Origin: Hericium rajendrae
Taxonomy: Eukaryota > Basidiomycota > Agaricomycetes > Russulales > Hericiaceae
DNA length: 64,000 nucleotides
Reading direction: 5' to 3'
NCBI GenBank assembly: GCA_033439255.1
Contig: JAVRDV010000016.1
Span: forward strand, 248,001 to 312,000
Shown here: positions 21,728-34,354 of the stretch, piece by piece
How positions within the stretch are numbered: position 1 is the first letter of the stretch
How the letters are laid out: every line of letters begins with the position of its first letter
Program-made: the position numbers and the translations under genes
The notes under the pieces: generated by a model
The model's input: only the letters and a program-made list of their open reading frames with translations
Told to the model about the DNA's origin: nothing
The model's database searches: none

Positions 21728-23336
21728 ACACTCAGCTTATTGCGAGACTGCATTCACAGGTTGACCTTCCTGTGTCATCGGAGATATCGCGTAAGCTCGA
21801 AGGTTTATATGTATCGTATCCTTCGTTGATCGGCATCATGCTGCTGTGGGAGATAGAATACGGTGAGGCTCTGGAGTATACGACACTTCGCCGTTCTTTG
21901 ATAAGTTCTGCAGCCATGCAGACCATAGAGGATAAGACGACGGGATCTGCTGTGTCCATCAAGGTCTCAATCCATGCTTGATCATCGGCGTATCGCTAGG
22001 GCATGACACATGGGTCGTTCTGTCAAAGATACTAGGCCCAGACTAGAACAACAAAAAAGCCAGATTGATGGGTCTTGCCAACTTCCAAGTCGGGCCATGC
22101 AGGTCACGAGTAGTCAACGTTCGACAGACTCCCAGAGCGCCGTGCAGCAGACAATTGGACTAAACCTTCATCATCACTTCGGGCTCACGGGGTCGTTCGG
22201 CCTTCGAAGCACTCGCTCGGTGTGTGGCATGGTCTTTTACTTCAATACGTCGCTCATAACACTGTCGCGTTTATCAAGCATCTCCTCGTCTCAGCCGCAT
22301 AACCCGGCCCTCCAGAGCAGTATAACCATGATTCAATGCGGTCAGTGTGACCGTTTCTTTCAATCCGCCTCTGATTTGAACGCGCACTGTCGGGCCGAGG
22401 CTGACCATCTCGATTTCTATTGCGACGCCTGTTCGAAGTCCTTTGCACACGAGGTAGCCTTAGAGGATGTGCGTGCCCATCGTCTCAACTCCGACCTCTA
22501 TCGTCTACCAAAAATGTACTGATTGAGCTGCAGCACCTCCGAGGTGCACTGAACCATCAGGGAAACCCAGACGACCACGCAGCATATGACAACTTTCTGT
22601 CACGTTCTGATGATGGAGGCACGGAACCGTATTGCGCGATATGCAGTCGATGGTTCGCTAGCGTGGACAATTTGTATCAACATCTTGCGGAATCCAAGCG
22701 ACACAACTGGTGCTTCATCTGCTGGCGAGACGGATTTCCTAGAGCAAGTATGCATCTTGTCCTTGGATATACGTCGGATCAGATAGATACTCATGCATGA
22801 TGACTGCAGCACCATGCCTTGCCAGCTCACGGAGTCCGTGACGTACACTGCCCGCTGTGCAAGGCTACATTCAAGACGCTCTCGTCCATCGCCGTGCACA
22901 TCGAGTCGGGCGAATGTCATAAGATCCCGCGCCATCAAGCCACCGCAGCTGTACCGTCACCACCCATCGCACCCACCACCTCGCTTCCGCACAGCACCCA
23001 GGCTCGCTCCTCGCTGGCGCCTCGGGCCATGATGACCAACGGCGCCACCGAGCTCGCCTTCAACGGCACCGCGTACGAGTGTTGCCTATGTCACCGCGTT
23101 TTCAAGACGCTGGCGGGGCTGGATTCGCATCTCGGCTCCGCGGCGCACGACCGGGGTGAGCACAAGTGCCCGAAATGCGAGGTCGTGTTCATGTTGGTTT
23201 CGGGGCTGGTCCAGCACGTGGAGAGCGAGGAGAGTGGGCCGGTGAAGTTCGAGAAGGTTCATCGCCAAGTGCGCCCGTTGACGGGTCAGTTCGCGCGGAT
23301 GATGGCGAGGATCACTGAGGGGTCACGTTAACGAGC
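21728..23336 (+). repeat. Tandem duplication unit 1 (zinc-finger gene plus upstream DNA)
   Basis: This unit is homologous to 23685-25290. The upstream non-coding parts also match, for example TTATTGCGAGACTGCATTCAC against TTACTGCGAGACCATATTCAC, and CTCGAAGGTTTATATG against TTCGAAGGCTTATGG. The whole gene with about 600 bases of leader was therefore duplicated. Homology starts almost at the palindrome edge. Confidence 0.6.
22328..23331 (+). CDS. C2H2 zinc-finger protein, copy 1
   Basis: A multi-finger C2H2 protein, function unknown, possibly nucleic-acid binding. It starts at ATG 22328 (MIQCGQCDRFFQSASDLNAH). The exons are 22328-22468, 22534-22747 and about 22825-23331. The first intron splits the second finger, so CDACSKSFAHEVALED joins HLRGALNH. 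Using the acceptor after TTGCCAG (22824) keeps the frame into THGVRDVHCPLCKATF. Visible fingers are CGQC...H, CDAC...H, CAICSRWFASVDNLYQHL, CFIC, CPLCKATFKTLSSIAVHI, CCLCHRVFKTLAGLDSHL and CPKCEVVFMLVSGLVQHV. His spacing is often wider than the canonical 3-5. Relative to the downstream copy, exon 2 is shorter near CWRDGF, which the alternative acceptor compensates. Confidence 0.65.
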
Positions 23337-23684
23337 CTCTTCTTTGGTCGTGAAGGTCCTAGGCATTGGGCTGTATGATATTGTGGTACCTTGTCAGAAT
23401 AATTGGTTACAATCTACAGTGGAGGCGCGACTTGAGGACCATGTGCGCAAAATAGTTGTGAGTCTTCTATTGTCGACTGCCCAGTACATCTGACTGACCA
23501 CCGAGAACTTGGGCCCATGGACTATAGTGACAAAGATGGTGAGCGGCCGTATCTCTGCACAATGACGTTTCCGCATGCCGTTGTGTTCTAAAGACTGGCC
23601 ACCGATCTAGGAGGCTGGATCAAACTGCCGCCTTACACGCAGGTTTCATGTCCGAGGACGTCCTGCCAAACCGATATTCAATGC

Positions 23685-25290
23685 ACCAAGTCTCATGATC
23701 TTCCTTCGACGCTTTCTGCTTACTGCGAGACCATATTCACGGGTGATTATTCTCGTGTCCGTCGGCCGTGGATAGGCGGAGATATTGCCTCGCTTCGAAG
23801 GCTTATGGATTCCTTCATTGATCAGTTTCACACTGCTCCGGAAGCTAGGAATATATAGAATTCTGTGAAGTATTTGACTGCTTTCCCATCCTTTTGGCAG
23901 TCGAGCTGACAACAGAACGCAGAAGGACGGGATCAACGCCGTCAATCTCGTGGATTCTCAGTACATCGCCATAGTCTCGTGTTGCGATTGCGACAGAGCA
24001 TGGCCAACACGGCGAAGGATCCGCGCTGATAAACCTCGCCAGCCTCTGATCGGGCTATGTAGGTCATAGGAAGACATGTCTTGTGAATCGGCGAACTGAC
24101 GGGGCTCGCCGAACGCATGATGGAGCGCTGCTTAGCAGAATATTCCATTGACCACTTCTATTATCGCTTCTCTTCGATTCATGGCACTGTCACCCTTTCG
24201 AAGCGCCAGTCCGGTGCACAACATGATATTTTACCTCATATCTCTGGTACGCCCTTTATAATGACGTTCCCCTCCTCCGGCATTTCCTCATTCTGCGATC
24301 TCTGATTATCCAGGACAGAGTCGAATCATGTTCGAGTGCTGCCAGTGCGACCGTTCCTTTAACTCTACTTCCGCTTTGGACGCGCATTGTCGAGCAAAAG
24401 CTGACCATTCTGGTTTTTCTTGCTGTGGACGGATCTTCGCACGTGAAGAGCATTTGCAACAGGTTCGTATGAATCATCTCGAATGAGGACTGTATCTTCT
24501 GCAGATGGGCAATTGATTCCTTTGTAGCACCGCCAGAATTCATCCAATCATCAGGAAGATTCCGACGATTCTTCGTCAAGCTCCGAGGATGAAGACGTAG
24601 AGCCGTATTGTGCGATATGCCAGCGATGGTTTGGTAATGCCGAAAGTTTACATCAACATCTCGCGAGCCCTCGACACAACTGGTGCTTCGTCTGCTCGCG
24701 AGATTTCGCATCTGAGTCGTCCCTAGAGCAAGTAAGTATCCTACCCCCGATACATGGCGGATCGGAGCCTCACGCACCACGGTTGCAGCACCAAGCCTCG
24801 CCCGTACACACAGAGCGGGACCTACAATGCCCTCTGTGCAAGAAGGGGTTCAAGGCGCACTCGTCCATCGCCTTGCATATCGAGTCAGGTGCATGTCACA
24901 ATATCTCCCGCCATTAAGTCACTGTGGTAATACATTCCCTGCCCATCGTGCCCACCATATCACTGTCGCATCGCATCGAGGTCGACTCGTCGCCAGCACC
25001 CCGGACCATCACGAATCACAGCGCCACGGAGCTCGCGTTCGACGGAACCGTATACGAGTGCTACCTATGTCACCGCATATTCAAGACGCTAGATAGACTT
25101 GATCTCGACTCGCCGGCGCACGACGAGGACGAGTTCAAGTGTCCGAAGTGCAAGGTTACATTTAAGTTGGTGTTGAGGATGATCTAACACGTTGAGAGCG
25201 AGGCGCGCGGGCTGGCGAAATTCGACTAGATGCAGGACCGGGTGGGCACGTTGACGAATCAGTTCACTAGGCAGCTCAGATTCCAATGAT
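23685..25290 (+). repeat. Tandem duplication unit 2
   Basis: The second copy of the zinc-finger unit is diverged from unit 1 throughout (roughly 70-80 percent by eye). The duplication is therefore much older than the palindrome next door. Confidence 0.55.
24328..25187 (+). pseudogene. C2H2 zinc-finger protein, copy 2, decayed
   Basis: A paralogue of the gene at 22328 with the same exon plan. It starts MFECCQCDRSFNSTSALDAH, has a donor after HLQQ (GTTCGT), then reads EPYCAICQRWFGNAESLHQH, WCFVCSRDFASESSLEQ and CPLCKKGFKAHSSIALHI. Two kinds of damage are visible. The second finger has lost residues between its cysteines (SCCGRIF against YCDACSKSF). A TAA at 24915-24917 stands where copy 1 has CAA, ending the protein after ACHNISRH. 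The last two fingers (YECYLCHRIFKTL, CPKCKVTFKL) remain readable downstream but outside that frame's product. A shortened protein of about 150 residues could still be made. Confidence 0.6.
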
Positions 25291-26860
25291 TCGTTCCCTC
25301 GAGGATAGAGTATCTGGGGATTTGTTTGTACGACGGTGGAAAGCTTTAGATGTCGAAGACGGAAAACGAACTGCCAGAGTTACGAGCATTGTCCCCGACC
25401 TCAGATCGGTGCTCATCGTTCATGAGCTGATAGCTAGTGAAAATAACGATAGGCGCAAGTAAAGAAGCCACTTGTACCTATAGTTAGTCTCCCAGAGGCA
25501 GATTAGACAGGACTCAACGCTTCGTGCCTCAGGATCGTCTGTCTGACCCTATAGTACGCCCTACCAACAACAGAAGGCTGTAAATACGTCCAAACAGACG
25601 CCTGCGTGGTCACTCACAGCGACGTCGATGTACGTCGAGTCACCGCACTTTGTTCATAACTTCTGAAATCTCTGAGAGGGTTGTCTGGCCTGTGAGTTCA
25701 GAAGTTACTTTTCATTGATGCTGCATGCAGAAATAATGATCTTCATGTGGGCGCCTAGTCCTTCCGTTCAATGGGGCGGCCACTAGCAGTGCTTCAGCCG
25801 AGTCCGACAGAGTCCAGCCCGCATCAGCATCCAATTTAGTAGTCAACGAAAAAGAAAATATAGAGATACAGAGTCTAGTTGGGTAAATGATAAGCTTCAA
25901 AATTGCTCTGTCTCGCTAATGAACCCCGTTTCTTGTAGATACGAATAGCTACGTGCTGGCATGGAGCATATTTCACACAAATTCGTCCTGTCCAATGTGC
26001 AAATCACAAACATGAAACGAGGCACGTCATCTAGTCTCCCGGGGGCAGAGTAGATACTGGACTCAACCATCGTGCCTCAGGATCGTCGTATCTGACACGT
26101 CATCCAACAGAATGCATGCATTCCGGGTCAGATACTCTCCGAGATATCGATATCGGACTGCGATTGAGTAAGAGTGCAAACTATACCTCATGACAGATTA
26201 CCCACCAGGTACTTAGGGAGCCAAATCCACCCGCGGCTCCTTTTCCATTGGAAGTATGATCATTCCTTGGGCTTGACGTGCTGCATGAGCGACGTTCTCT
26301 GGCATCGACAATGTCGTCCGCTCGCTCGCGCTTTAATTCGTGAAATTCGACTCTCGAAACAGGCGCATACAGAGGACTCGCAGACTCGAGCCAGCATCGA
26401 GTGGTCCAATTATGGCTGCAAGTAATCCTTTCGTTCTAAGATCTTTTGGGAAGCTTATGCTATTGGCAGGTACTATGCACCATTCCCCACTCGCTCTTCC
26501 TACGCCATCGCGGGGCGCTGTCAAGCGTCTGTTCTTGGAACCTTCCATTCTGTTTCCAAGTCGAACGCAGACGAGCGTACCGCCTTGCAATATGCCCCGC
26601 GCATGCGATCGCAGCCCTTAATTCGTTTAGATGCACATGCACTCTCGTGCCGTCGCTTGCCAAAAAAAATTGACAGGGAAGAATTTATGGTAAGTGTCTA
26701 TCAGGAGCATTGCAATTACCGGATTGACAGCTGACTTTATTTGACGCTTTCCTGCAGCCTATATACTGAGGCGTAGTCAGTTGCTCCTCATTGTGCCCTC
26801 CTCGGTGTCGCTTCATTTCCCATTATTCCTGTGAATCCACCTTGGCACTCATCTACTGTC
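25291..26860. other. Intergenic region with a diverged direct repeat
   Basis: No supported gene. Two segments, 25484-25547 and 26031-26096, share TAGTCTCCC, GACTCAACC-like and CGTGCCTCAGGATCGTC in the same order and orientation, about 547 bases apart. They are probably traces of an old duplication or repeat. The promoter of the DyP gene lies at the right end. Confidence 0.4.
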
Positions 26861-28734
26861 ATGGCATCCTCCACGACGATATCTCATCCTGGTTTTCATC
26901 CCGACCTACTTCAGCATCTGCCTCGTCGTAGTCTCTTGCCCGACTTAAGCGTGCCGGGCTCGACGCCTGAGGCACCCCAGGGACTCCCTGACTTGAATAA
27001 TGTTCAGGGAGATGTCTTCTTACTCTTTCCCAAGGTCTGTTACAGTATTCATGCATTTTGTCCTTGTCTTGAAACATTGACAATACTGCCGGGCATCCAG
27101 ACTGTCGAGAATTTCGTATTCTTCACCATCAATAATGTCCAAGCATTTAAGAATGGCCTTGCAAATTACAAGCCGACGACTTCTCGAGATGTGCTTGACC
27201 ATCTGCGAGCCATTGCTTGTATCAAGAGAGACGCAACTGGCAACCGCATCGATATCATACAGAGCCAGCTCGCTCTCAGCCGCTCTGGATTAAACAAACT
27301 CGGCCAGACGGACAAGACACGCGACGATCACTTCGACGATGGTTCTATGATCAAAGATAAGCCCCTCCCCGGCGATATAAACGACTGGGACCCTGTTTTC
27401 AAGGACGGAAAGGTTGATGGCGTGTTTCTGGTCGCTGGCGAAAGTCAGTGATACTTCGTCTTCATTACTTTTGTTTACGCTATTGACTCCGGATTGATAG
27501 AGGATCAAGATTGCGACAAGTTATCCAAGGACCTGATCTCGAGTTTCGGTCTCACCGATACCGTTATCCTCAAGGGAAAGCTCCGTCCTGAAAAGTTCAA
27601 AGGCCACGAGCATTTCGGATATGAAGACGGCGTCTCGCAGCCTGCGTTGCGGTATGTGCACTTGTCCTTTGCTTTCAACGAATGGATGTCACTCATAGGT
27701 CTTGTATCCAGAGGCCTTGTTAAGCCAAACAAAGGTCAGCTTCAAGCCGATCCTGGTGTCGTTATCATGGGGTACAAGGGCGATCCGATCTTGGGCGACC
27801 CAACGGTCCCTCAGCGACCGGCTTGGACGAAGGACGGGACCATCATGGCCTTCACGAAGCTCGAGCAGGATGCCATTGGCTTCGAGCAGTATCTGGAAAA
27901 GAATGGTCCAAAGTGGCGAGATTGGCTCACTCAAGAGCAAGTCAAGGATATCTATTCTCCGCTCAGCGCACAAGAAGGCGCAGAGCTATTTGGCGCGCGC
28001 CTCGTTGGCCGTTGGAAATCGGTACGTACCCGTACGTCCAACGTCTTGTTGGTATGCTCAATTTGGTCATGTGATCAGGGCGCGCCGCTTGCGAATGCGC
28101 ATTCCCGTGACGATCCTAGCCTCGCCACCCAAGACAAGGCAAATGACTTTGATTACAGCGTGCCAGGACAAAGTGGCCCTTCTGACCGTTTTTGTCCCTT
28201 TTATATCCATACTCGCAAGGCTGCACCTCGTAACTTGGATCCTGTCATCCCGCAGAAAGCCTTGGAAGCAGCCCTTATCATCCGCGGAGGTATTGCATAT
28301 GGTCCCGAAGTACGATACGTACACCTTATACTAGAGATGCAGCTCGTTAACGTTCATTGCAGGTTACTCAGGCTGAGCGCGACTCTTACAATGCAAACGC
28401 CAAAAGCCCAAGAGGACTTCTGTTCCTCTGCTACCAGTCGACGGTCGAGAATGGCTTCATACTTCAAACCACGAAATGGGCTGACAATGACAACTTCCCG
28501 CCGATAAACCAGATTGTTGGTATGTCTGTGAATTATTGGATCTGAACTTTTATTCATGGCGCTTCCTCAACAGGACAAGATCCAATTCTAGGCAGCCCGT
28601 CGACGAATCCCGCCGTCATGGCGAAATTCCCCAATCAACAGTTTTTCGTCACATCTCGAGGCGGGGAGTACTTTTTCGTCCCGTCGGTCGCGACGCTTAA
28701 GGCCTTGGCATCCGGCGGCAACAACTCCGTCTGA
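26861..28734 (+). CDS. DyP-type (dye-decolorizing) heme peroxidase
   Basis: A heme peroxidase that oxidises dyes and phenolics with H2O2. Fungal members are linked to lignin-derived aromatics. Read from ATG 26861 (MASSTTISHPGFHPD), it has about seven exons. The first intron is 27035-27100, and the second, at 27448, joins GEK to DQDCDKLS. The family motifs are GYEDGVSQP (GxxDG, distal Asp), YIHTRKAAPRN (proximal heme His) and IIRGGIAYGPE (distal Arg). VPQRPAWTKDGTIMAF, a long C-terminal beta region (RGLLFLCYQSTVENGF) and the ending GGEYFFVPSVATL also fit. Length is about 500 residues, normal for fungal DyPs. No signal peptide is evident at this start, so it is either intracellular or made with a short propeptide. 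The GTG at 26831 in the same frame does not add one. Confidence 0.9.
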
Positions 28735-29890
28735 CCAGCTTCCCGTAGTCCATTATTCAACCAGCACTGGGTGTTTGAGTATGTGCAAAATGCCTAAACC
28801 TAGTAAATCTCGGTGGAATGGTTTTTCGCTCGTTTGGCTGGTTAGGATAGTGCGTAAGATAGATTCTGTGTACTGAGACGTAGAGTACCCTACCGTGCGT
28901 AACTGATGTTTGTTTGCTCAATGCCCTGCCGATGTGATTCTCGTAAAACTGGTCGCTTTCGCCTCTGCGACTGCGCTCCACGGCCTCCATCACATACAAC
29001 ATAGTAATCAGGAGGAATTGTCAAGATGAAGCCTACCCAGGCAGTACAGCCGTCCGCTGCCTCATGGTTAATTGCAACGACGGTAGGTCGGAAGGCTGAC
29101 TTCACCTCCACCCGTATGGGCTTGAAAGTGATGACTGGATGCCTGGACGGAATTCGACTGGACCCAGTCAAACAAAAGCAAACAGACCTTATGAACCTTC
29201 TTTCAAAACCTCATCTATGAACAGACGACGATCTAGAGAGCATGGTCTAAGTCTATATTGAGTCACTGGACATCGTAAATCCGGGACATACTTACGTTGT
29301 CAGTACTAGCGCCCTGCGGTTGGCAGTTAGAGTAAATGACCTGCGCGCGATGGTCCTGGGCGAGCAGGTCAAACGCTACCGCTATATATCGCTGTCTTGA
29401 GGAAGCTTTCCTTGTAATATTTTCCGCCGGTTCAGCGCCGTACACTTGCAATGGGATGATGATATCTGTCAACGGCCACCATAGTCAGGTCATATTCGCA
29501 GCGACGGCCGATACAAGGTAAATTTTGGACACAGCACGGCGTGATGACGGTATCTCGACAGAGTATACTTAGTGACGGTTTGTGGCAAGGACCGATTGCG
29601 GGTTAGACGCCGGCAGGAGGGAGAACCAACTGCGCATCGCTACACTGCCTGAAAAATCTTAGCACTTACGGGGAACATGTCTTCATATGTCAACATTCTG
29701 TGCATCCACCGGCTCGCGCTGCGTTTCCACATTCATTCAATTCCGAGGGACGTGTACAGCAGCCATCTCCGGCGCACAGGGAGATCGGCACGCGGGCGCT
29801 CTCTTGGACCTTCGCCCTGTACTCTATAAGTAGGATCCCAGACACACAAGATTCTCATCCGATACCCTAATATCCACCGCGGCGACACCC
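28735..29890. other. Intergenic region
   Basis: No convincing gene. Small open frames at 28890-29220 on both strands have no recognisable motif. A TATA-like CTCTATAAGTAG at about 29820-29831 sits some 60 bases upstream of the next start codon. Confidence 0.4.
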
Positions 29891-31072
29891 ATGGCCGGAC
29901 AACAATACGACGTGGTCTCCGGCGAGCAGTACCGATATGCACTGACCAACTTCGTGCGTAGCGCCATTCCCGCGCGCACACCAAGCTGATGCGATCGCGC
30001 GATCCAGCGTATAGCTCACGAGAAGGTCGAGCAGCAGCGCGTGCAGCTCGAGGAGCAGGAGAAGCAGGTCGCGCTGCTGCGCGAGCGCATCGCGACGCTC
30101 GAGGGGACGAACCAGCTGAACGAGCCGAAGACGGGCGAGAAGCAGGGCGGCTACTCCGTCGACGATTTCTCCATCAAGGTGCGGATCGCTCGCACTAAAA
30201 TGACTCTCGGTGTTGTTGACTGCGTCGGGGCAGAATGCAGCGTCGCGGCTCGAGCGACAGATCAACCGATGGGCGACAGAGCTTATTCGAACACCGCCCG
30301 TGGAGATCTCAGAGCTTCGCGATGCCGTTCTGAGCGACATATTCGACGGGGGAGAGCTGGAGATCGCGGGCGATGCAAGGCCCATGGAGGTGCAGAATCT
30401 CCTACGGCACACAATGGCAGATACAATCTCAGAAGCCATCGTGAACTCGCTCATCGTTACCAGCTCTACAGAGGCCAACGACCAGCTCACGCGGATCCAT
30501 GAACACATCTTCGCCCGTATGTCCATTTGCAGTCTATTCCCAATTTACATATCTGACATCTTACCCACACACCAGGCGATCCGACCGTAGCCGCCGTCTG
30601 GCGACGCCAAACCTTCTCCGCAGCCGTCGACAAATGCTCCCCCGAAATGTCGCGCTCCATCCTCGAAGAGCACATGCCGACGCTCATGCAGCTCCTCAGC
30701 CCCGCCGGCGGCGCATCCGCCACGGCGGTGCTCGACGCAGCAGTCGAGTTCTCGCGCATGCTGCACGGCTCGCCGTCCTCCGCGGGCGGCACCGTCGACG
30801 CGTTCTACCGCTCGTTCGTGCCAGAGATCGGCAGCACGCTCTACCCGCGCCAGGTCGAGCTCGTGAAGCGCTGTCTGCGCAGCGAGCGCGGCGAGCTCGA
30901 CCGCGTCGGCGCGACGATCTTCCCCGGGCTCGTGAAGGTGTCGCGCGGCGCGGGTGCGGATGCGCAGAGCGCTCCGAATATGCAGGCGGTGGTCAGGCGT
31001 GCGCAGGTCATTTGTGAGTGCGCGTTGCAGGCGGGCAGTAGTAGCAATGGGTCTACGCCGGCGGTGGGATAA
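29891..31072 (+). CDS. Conserved basidiomycete protein with N-terminal coiled coil
   Basis: Function not recognised, but the pattern is familiar from uncharacterised Agaricomycete proteins. It starts MAGQQYDVVSGEQYRYALTN at 29891. The next exon is a strongly charged heptad region (HEKVEQQRVQLEEQEKQVAL, then RERIATLEGT), followed by GGYSVDDFSIK. Further exons read NAASRLERQINRWATELIR, LRDAVLSDIFDGGELE, LRHTMADTISEAIVNSLIV, RIHEHIFAR, then WRRQTFSAAVDKCSPEMSRS, HMPTLMQLLSP and GATIFPGLVKVSRG, ending GSTPAVG at TAA 31070-31072. There are three introns. The C-terminal region looks alpha-helical and globular. It is convergent with MIC60, with about 170 bases between the stops. Confidence 0.7.
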
Positions 31073-31239
31073 GGGATGGAACTTGCTGTAATGACATACC
31101 AGATGTATACCCTTTCGAGATACCAATAGTTGCATCACATTCTACTTATAGGGTCCACAGGGAGACACAGGCATTAGTGAATCGTTACCCAGAAGTCCTG
31201 TTGTAAAAGTTCTATATTTTAGGGGAATATACTATCGCC

Positions 31240-33417
31240 TCAAATGACCAACAATGACGCAAGGGTAGCTTCCGACTCAACGACCTGGATGCAGGAGATG
31301 TCAAAGCGCAAAGCACACGGGCAATGCAAGAACTTACATCCAACGCCTGCTCGACCTCCAGACGCCTGCGCGCCGCGTCGAGCCAGTCCTTTAGGAGCGT
31401 CTTCGCGGTACCCGTCAACTGGTTTAGTTCCCGCGCTGCCAAATCGAGGTCCTTCTCATTGAGATAATGCTCCGCGCGCGACAGCACGCTGAGCACATCG
31501 TCGCCAGGCACCAGTCCCTGCTTGCGGAACGTGAACGCTGAGAACAGATGCGACGCGATGTGCGAAAGCACACCCGCGTTCTGGTCGGGCACGAGCGCGA
31601 CACGCGACACGCGGGGCGCGACGGACGTCGCGAACCACGATGTGAGGTCCGCGAGCGGCTCGACGCCAACGTCCGGCGCGTCCGACGCGTCGAGCGTCTC
31701 GAGCGCGCTCGCGACGACCGGGTCGTCCTTCGCCGCCGCGATATGCCGCAGCACCCGCAGCTCGTCGCGGAACGGCTGGCGCTTCGGCGCGTCGATGGCG
31801 CTGTGCAGCGCGCGGATCGCGGACCACAGCGAATGTACGCGCAGGTTCTCGTCGAGGTACGTCGAGTTGTCGAGCGCGATGCGCTCGAGGCGCTTCAGGT
31901 TCGCCGCGAGCTCGTCGAGCTTCGCGAGCCGCCCGCCGCGCTCCTGCTCGACGTGGACCTTGATGTCGCGGATCCAACGGCGCTGGAGTTCGATGCCCTG
32001 AGCTATGACCTCTTCCTTCAAGCTGGCGGATCATGAGCAATGTAACGCCGGACAAGGAGTAAATGGGCTTACCGTTCGTTGATGATTTCACGCTGGGTTT
32101 CCAGCTCACGGTCAAGTTTCTCCCGGTACTCCTTCGCGAACTTCGCCTTCTCCCCATCCAAGTATTCCTTGAAACCGGCCTCTTGGTGGTCAAGCTTGTC
32201 CTGCGCATCGAGCTCAATCTCGAGCAGCTTCAACGTGTACTGCCGGGCCTGCTCATCCAGCTCCTGCTCGAGCTTGTGCTGCTCCTCCTCACGCAGTTTG
32301 TCAAAATCGTGCGCCAGTTCAGTTAGATCCGTCCTGGCAGTGTCGAGCACGCCCCGTGCCTGCGTCGCAGCGGCAGGGTTGTCGTTTAGGAATGCGGCGA
32401 GGTTGTCGATGGTGGATGCAAGATGAGAGATAACGGGTTCCGAAGAGCTGAGCCCCGCGACAACGGGTGCGACCAGAGGGAGGGGCTCGACGGCTCCTGC
32501 GCCTTGATCCGGTTCAGCAGCAGGCTTTGGCGGAGTGGGCCGTTTGTAGCCAGGTGGAGGCTCGAAGCCGATGGGCAGCGGCGCATCGTACACGTCCTTT
32601 CCAACGAATTCAGTGGTCTTCAACTCGAGCTCACCCTCCCTCGGACCAAGCACGTCGGGCACTGCATTTGTCGGCTGGCCGGGTGTCGTGGTCGCCTCGG
32701 GCAGGGAAGCAATGGGCGATTCGGAGGAGAGAGCATGTTCCGCCTTGCGGATGAGATCGTCGACGCCCTCGGAGAACTGCTCAGCCTGGTCCTTTGCGAT
32801 GGCGGCCGCCCGGACACTCTTCTCGTTCACCTTGCTGACGTGTATGTCGGTCTTTAAACGGTCCAAGATTCCTTCCCCAGACTCCACAGCCTTCTCAGTC
32901 GCGTCCTTTATCCCTTTCACTTTCTGCTCTGCCTTCTTCTCTGCCTTCTTCGCCTGGTCAACGACTTCCTCGGTCGCATAGCCTAGCTGCTTGCGCGCGA
33001 AAGTGTAGGTTTTGATGCCACCCTCAATTGTGTTGTCAACGACATCCTGGAGAGTGAGGTTATCCCAGCCATGATTTTCGCCAAACTCGATGACGGAGGG
33101 GCCAAAGGGCACGCGGTTGATGAAGAAATCGTAATACACGGGATTGTTGAACGCAACGAATGCGCTACCGACGTAGTACGTGGTCGTCGCGGCGGCCGTG
33201 TAGAAGACCAGACGGCGCACGATATGCTTCTTTTTCTTGGGGGCGGCAGACTCGACTGTCTCCGACGTTTCCGTGGCGAAACGCTGGATGCACGAGACCC
33301 GTATAAGTCGCTAAAATTAGGAGAAAATGGGCTGAAACTCACCCTTCGAGACACTCGTACGAGCCCTTTGCTCGCGGGCGATGCTGCCTGCCTGGCGACA
33401 GGCAAAGCACGGTACAT
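31240..33417 (-). CDS. MIC60: MICOS complex subunit MIC60 (mitofilin)
   Basis: An inner-mitochondrial-membrane protein that forms crista junctions. Exon 1 (MYRALPVARQAASPASKGLV) plus the start of exon 2 (RLIRVSCIQRFATE) make a typical basic, Ser/Ala-rich mitochondrial presequence. A membrane segment follows (VFYTAAATTTYYVGSAFVAF), then NPVYYDFFINRVPFGPSVIE. The middle is acidic and Pro-rich. A long coiled coil follows (REEEQHKLEQELDEQARQY, GFKEYLDGEKAKFAKEY). The conserved mitofilin C terminus includes LDELAANLKRLE, LWSAIRALHSAID and LNQLTGTAKTLLKDWLDAAR. A final short exon completes EQALD-VVESEATLASLLVI. The intron near 32022-32068 joins NER to LKEEVIAQG. Length is about 670 residues, normal for fungi. 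Confidence 0.93.
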
Positions 33418-34354
33418 CCGGGTGTGGTGGGTATTGCGGTGGTGGTGCGTAGACGCTGCAGCTTCAGCGCCGTCACGATTTCCGCCGAGGGTGTCACGGG
33501 ATCACATGATCGTTACCGTGACAATGTCCCGCGTTCACCGCGTCTGCCTTGCTGGGTGGGGGTGCCATTGACCCGTTTTGTTGCCAGCGCCCAGCTGTCC
33601 TGATCGTGAAGCCCACTCTGTTTGCGATCACCCCAAGTCTGTCTATCAAGACCGTTCATTTTTCCGTTCTATATGTCAATATGCCGCGGACAGCTTTTCC
33701 GGATATACCAAACCTCGGTACCGCCGCCGATGAGTCTCCAATTAATCTCTTCAATTTTAACGACTTGGCGGGGTCTGGCTGTGTTCTCTGTGCGCACTAC
33801 CAGCAGTGTTCTGTTCGTCAGGCCTCAATATGTCTCAGGGCTTGCAACATCAGACATCCGTCCCCGTGACACACCGTTTCCCAGGCAAACGAGCGCTGTG
33901 AAAGTTTCTGCCCGGGTCCACCATCTCAATGAAGCCCAAGTGAGTGCTATGCCTATTTCCGTGCCGAGAATCGGGGTGCCTCCCTCTGGGTTCCATCGCG
34001 GAACCTGAGAACTTCAAGTGTCAAATACTGGCTGTGTTTTACGGTTCCAACCGGTGCTGCTTGGATGATACTGCGCCTTTTTTCTCCCATCATGGCTACT
34101 ATCTCTACAACGTGGTCAGTGATGTAGGGTCAGGCACTCTACTGCGGGCGCTCAAGCGCTCACTTTAGAGTCACTAAAGAAAGACCGTTCCGTCGCCTGA
34201 GTGGGCAGGAGGTGAATGAACCTTGTCCATCTTTGGTAACTATATAGCAGCACGAACGTGCGTCACTAATTGGCCACACCGGGCGTTATTATAAAACGTC
34301 TCAGACATATCTCTTGGCCCTCTCCTTCTCACTCTTCAGAACACCCTCGAAGCC
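33418..34354. other. Divergent intergenic region, MIC60 / arrestin-like
   Basis: About 940 bases between divergent genes. Open frames at 33549-34008 show no domain and are probably chance. Both promoters must lie here. Confidence 0.45.
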
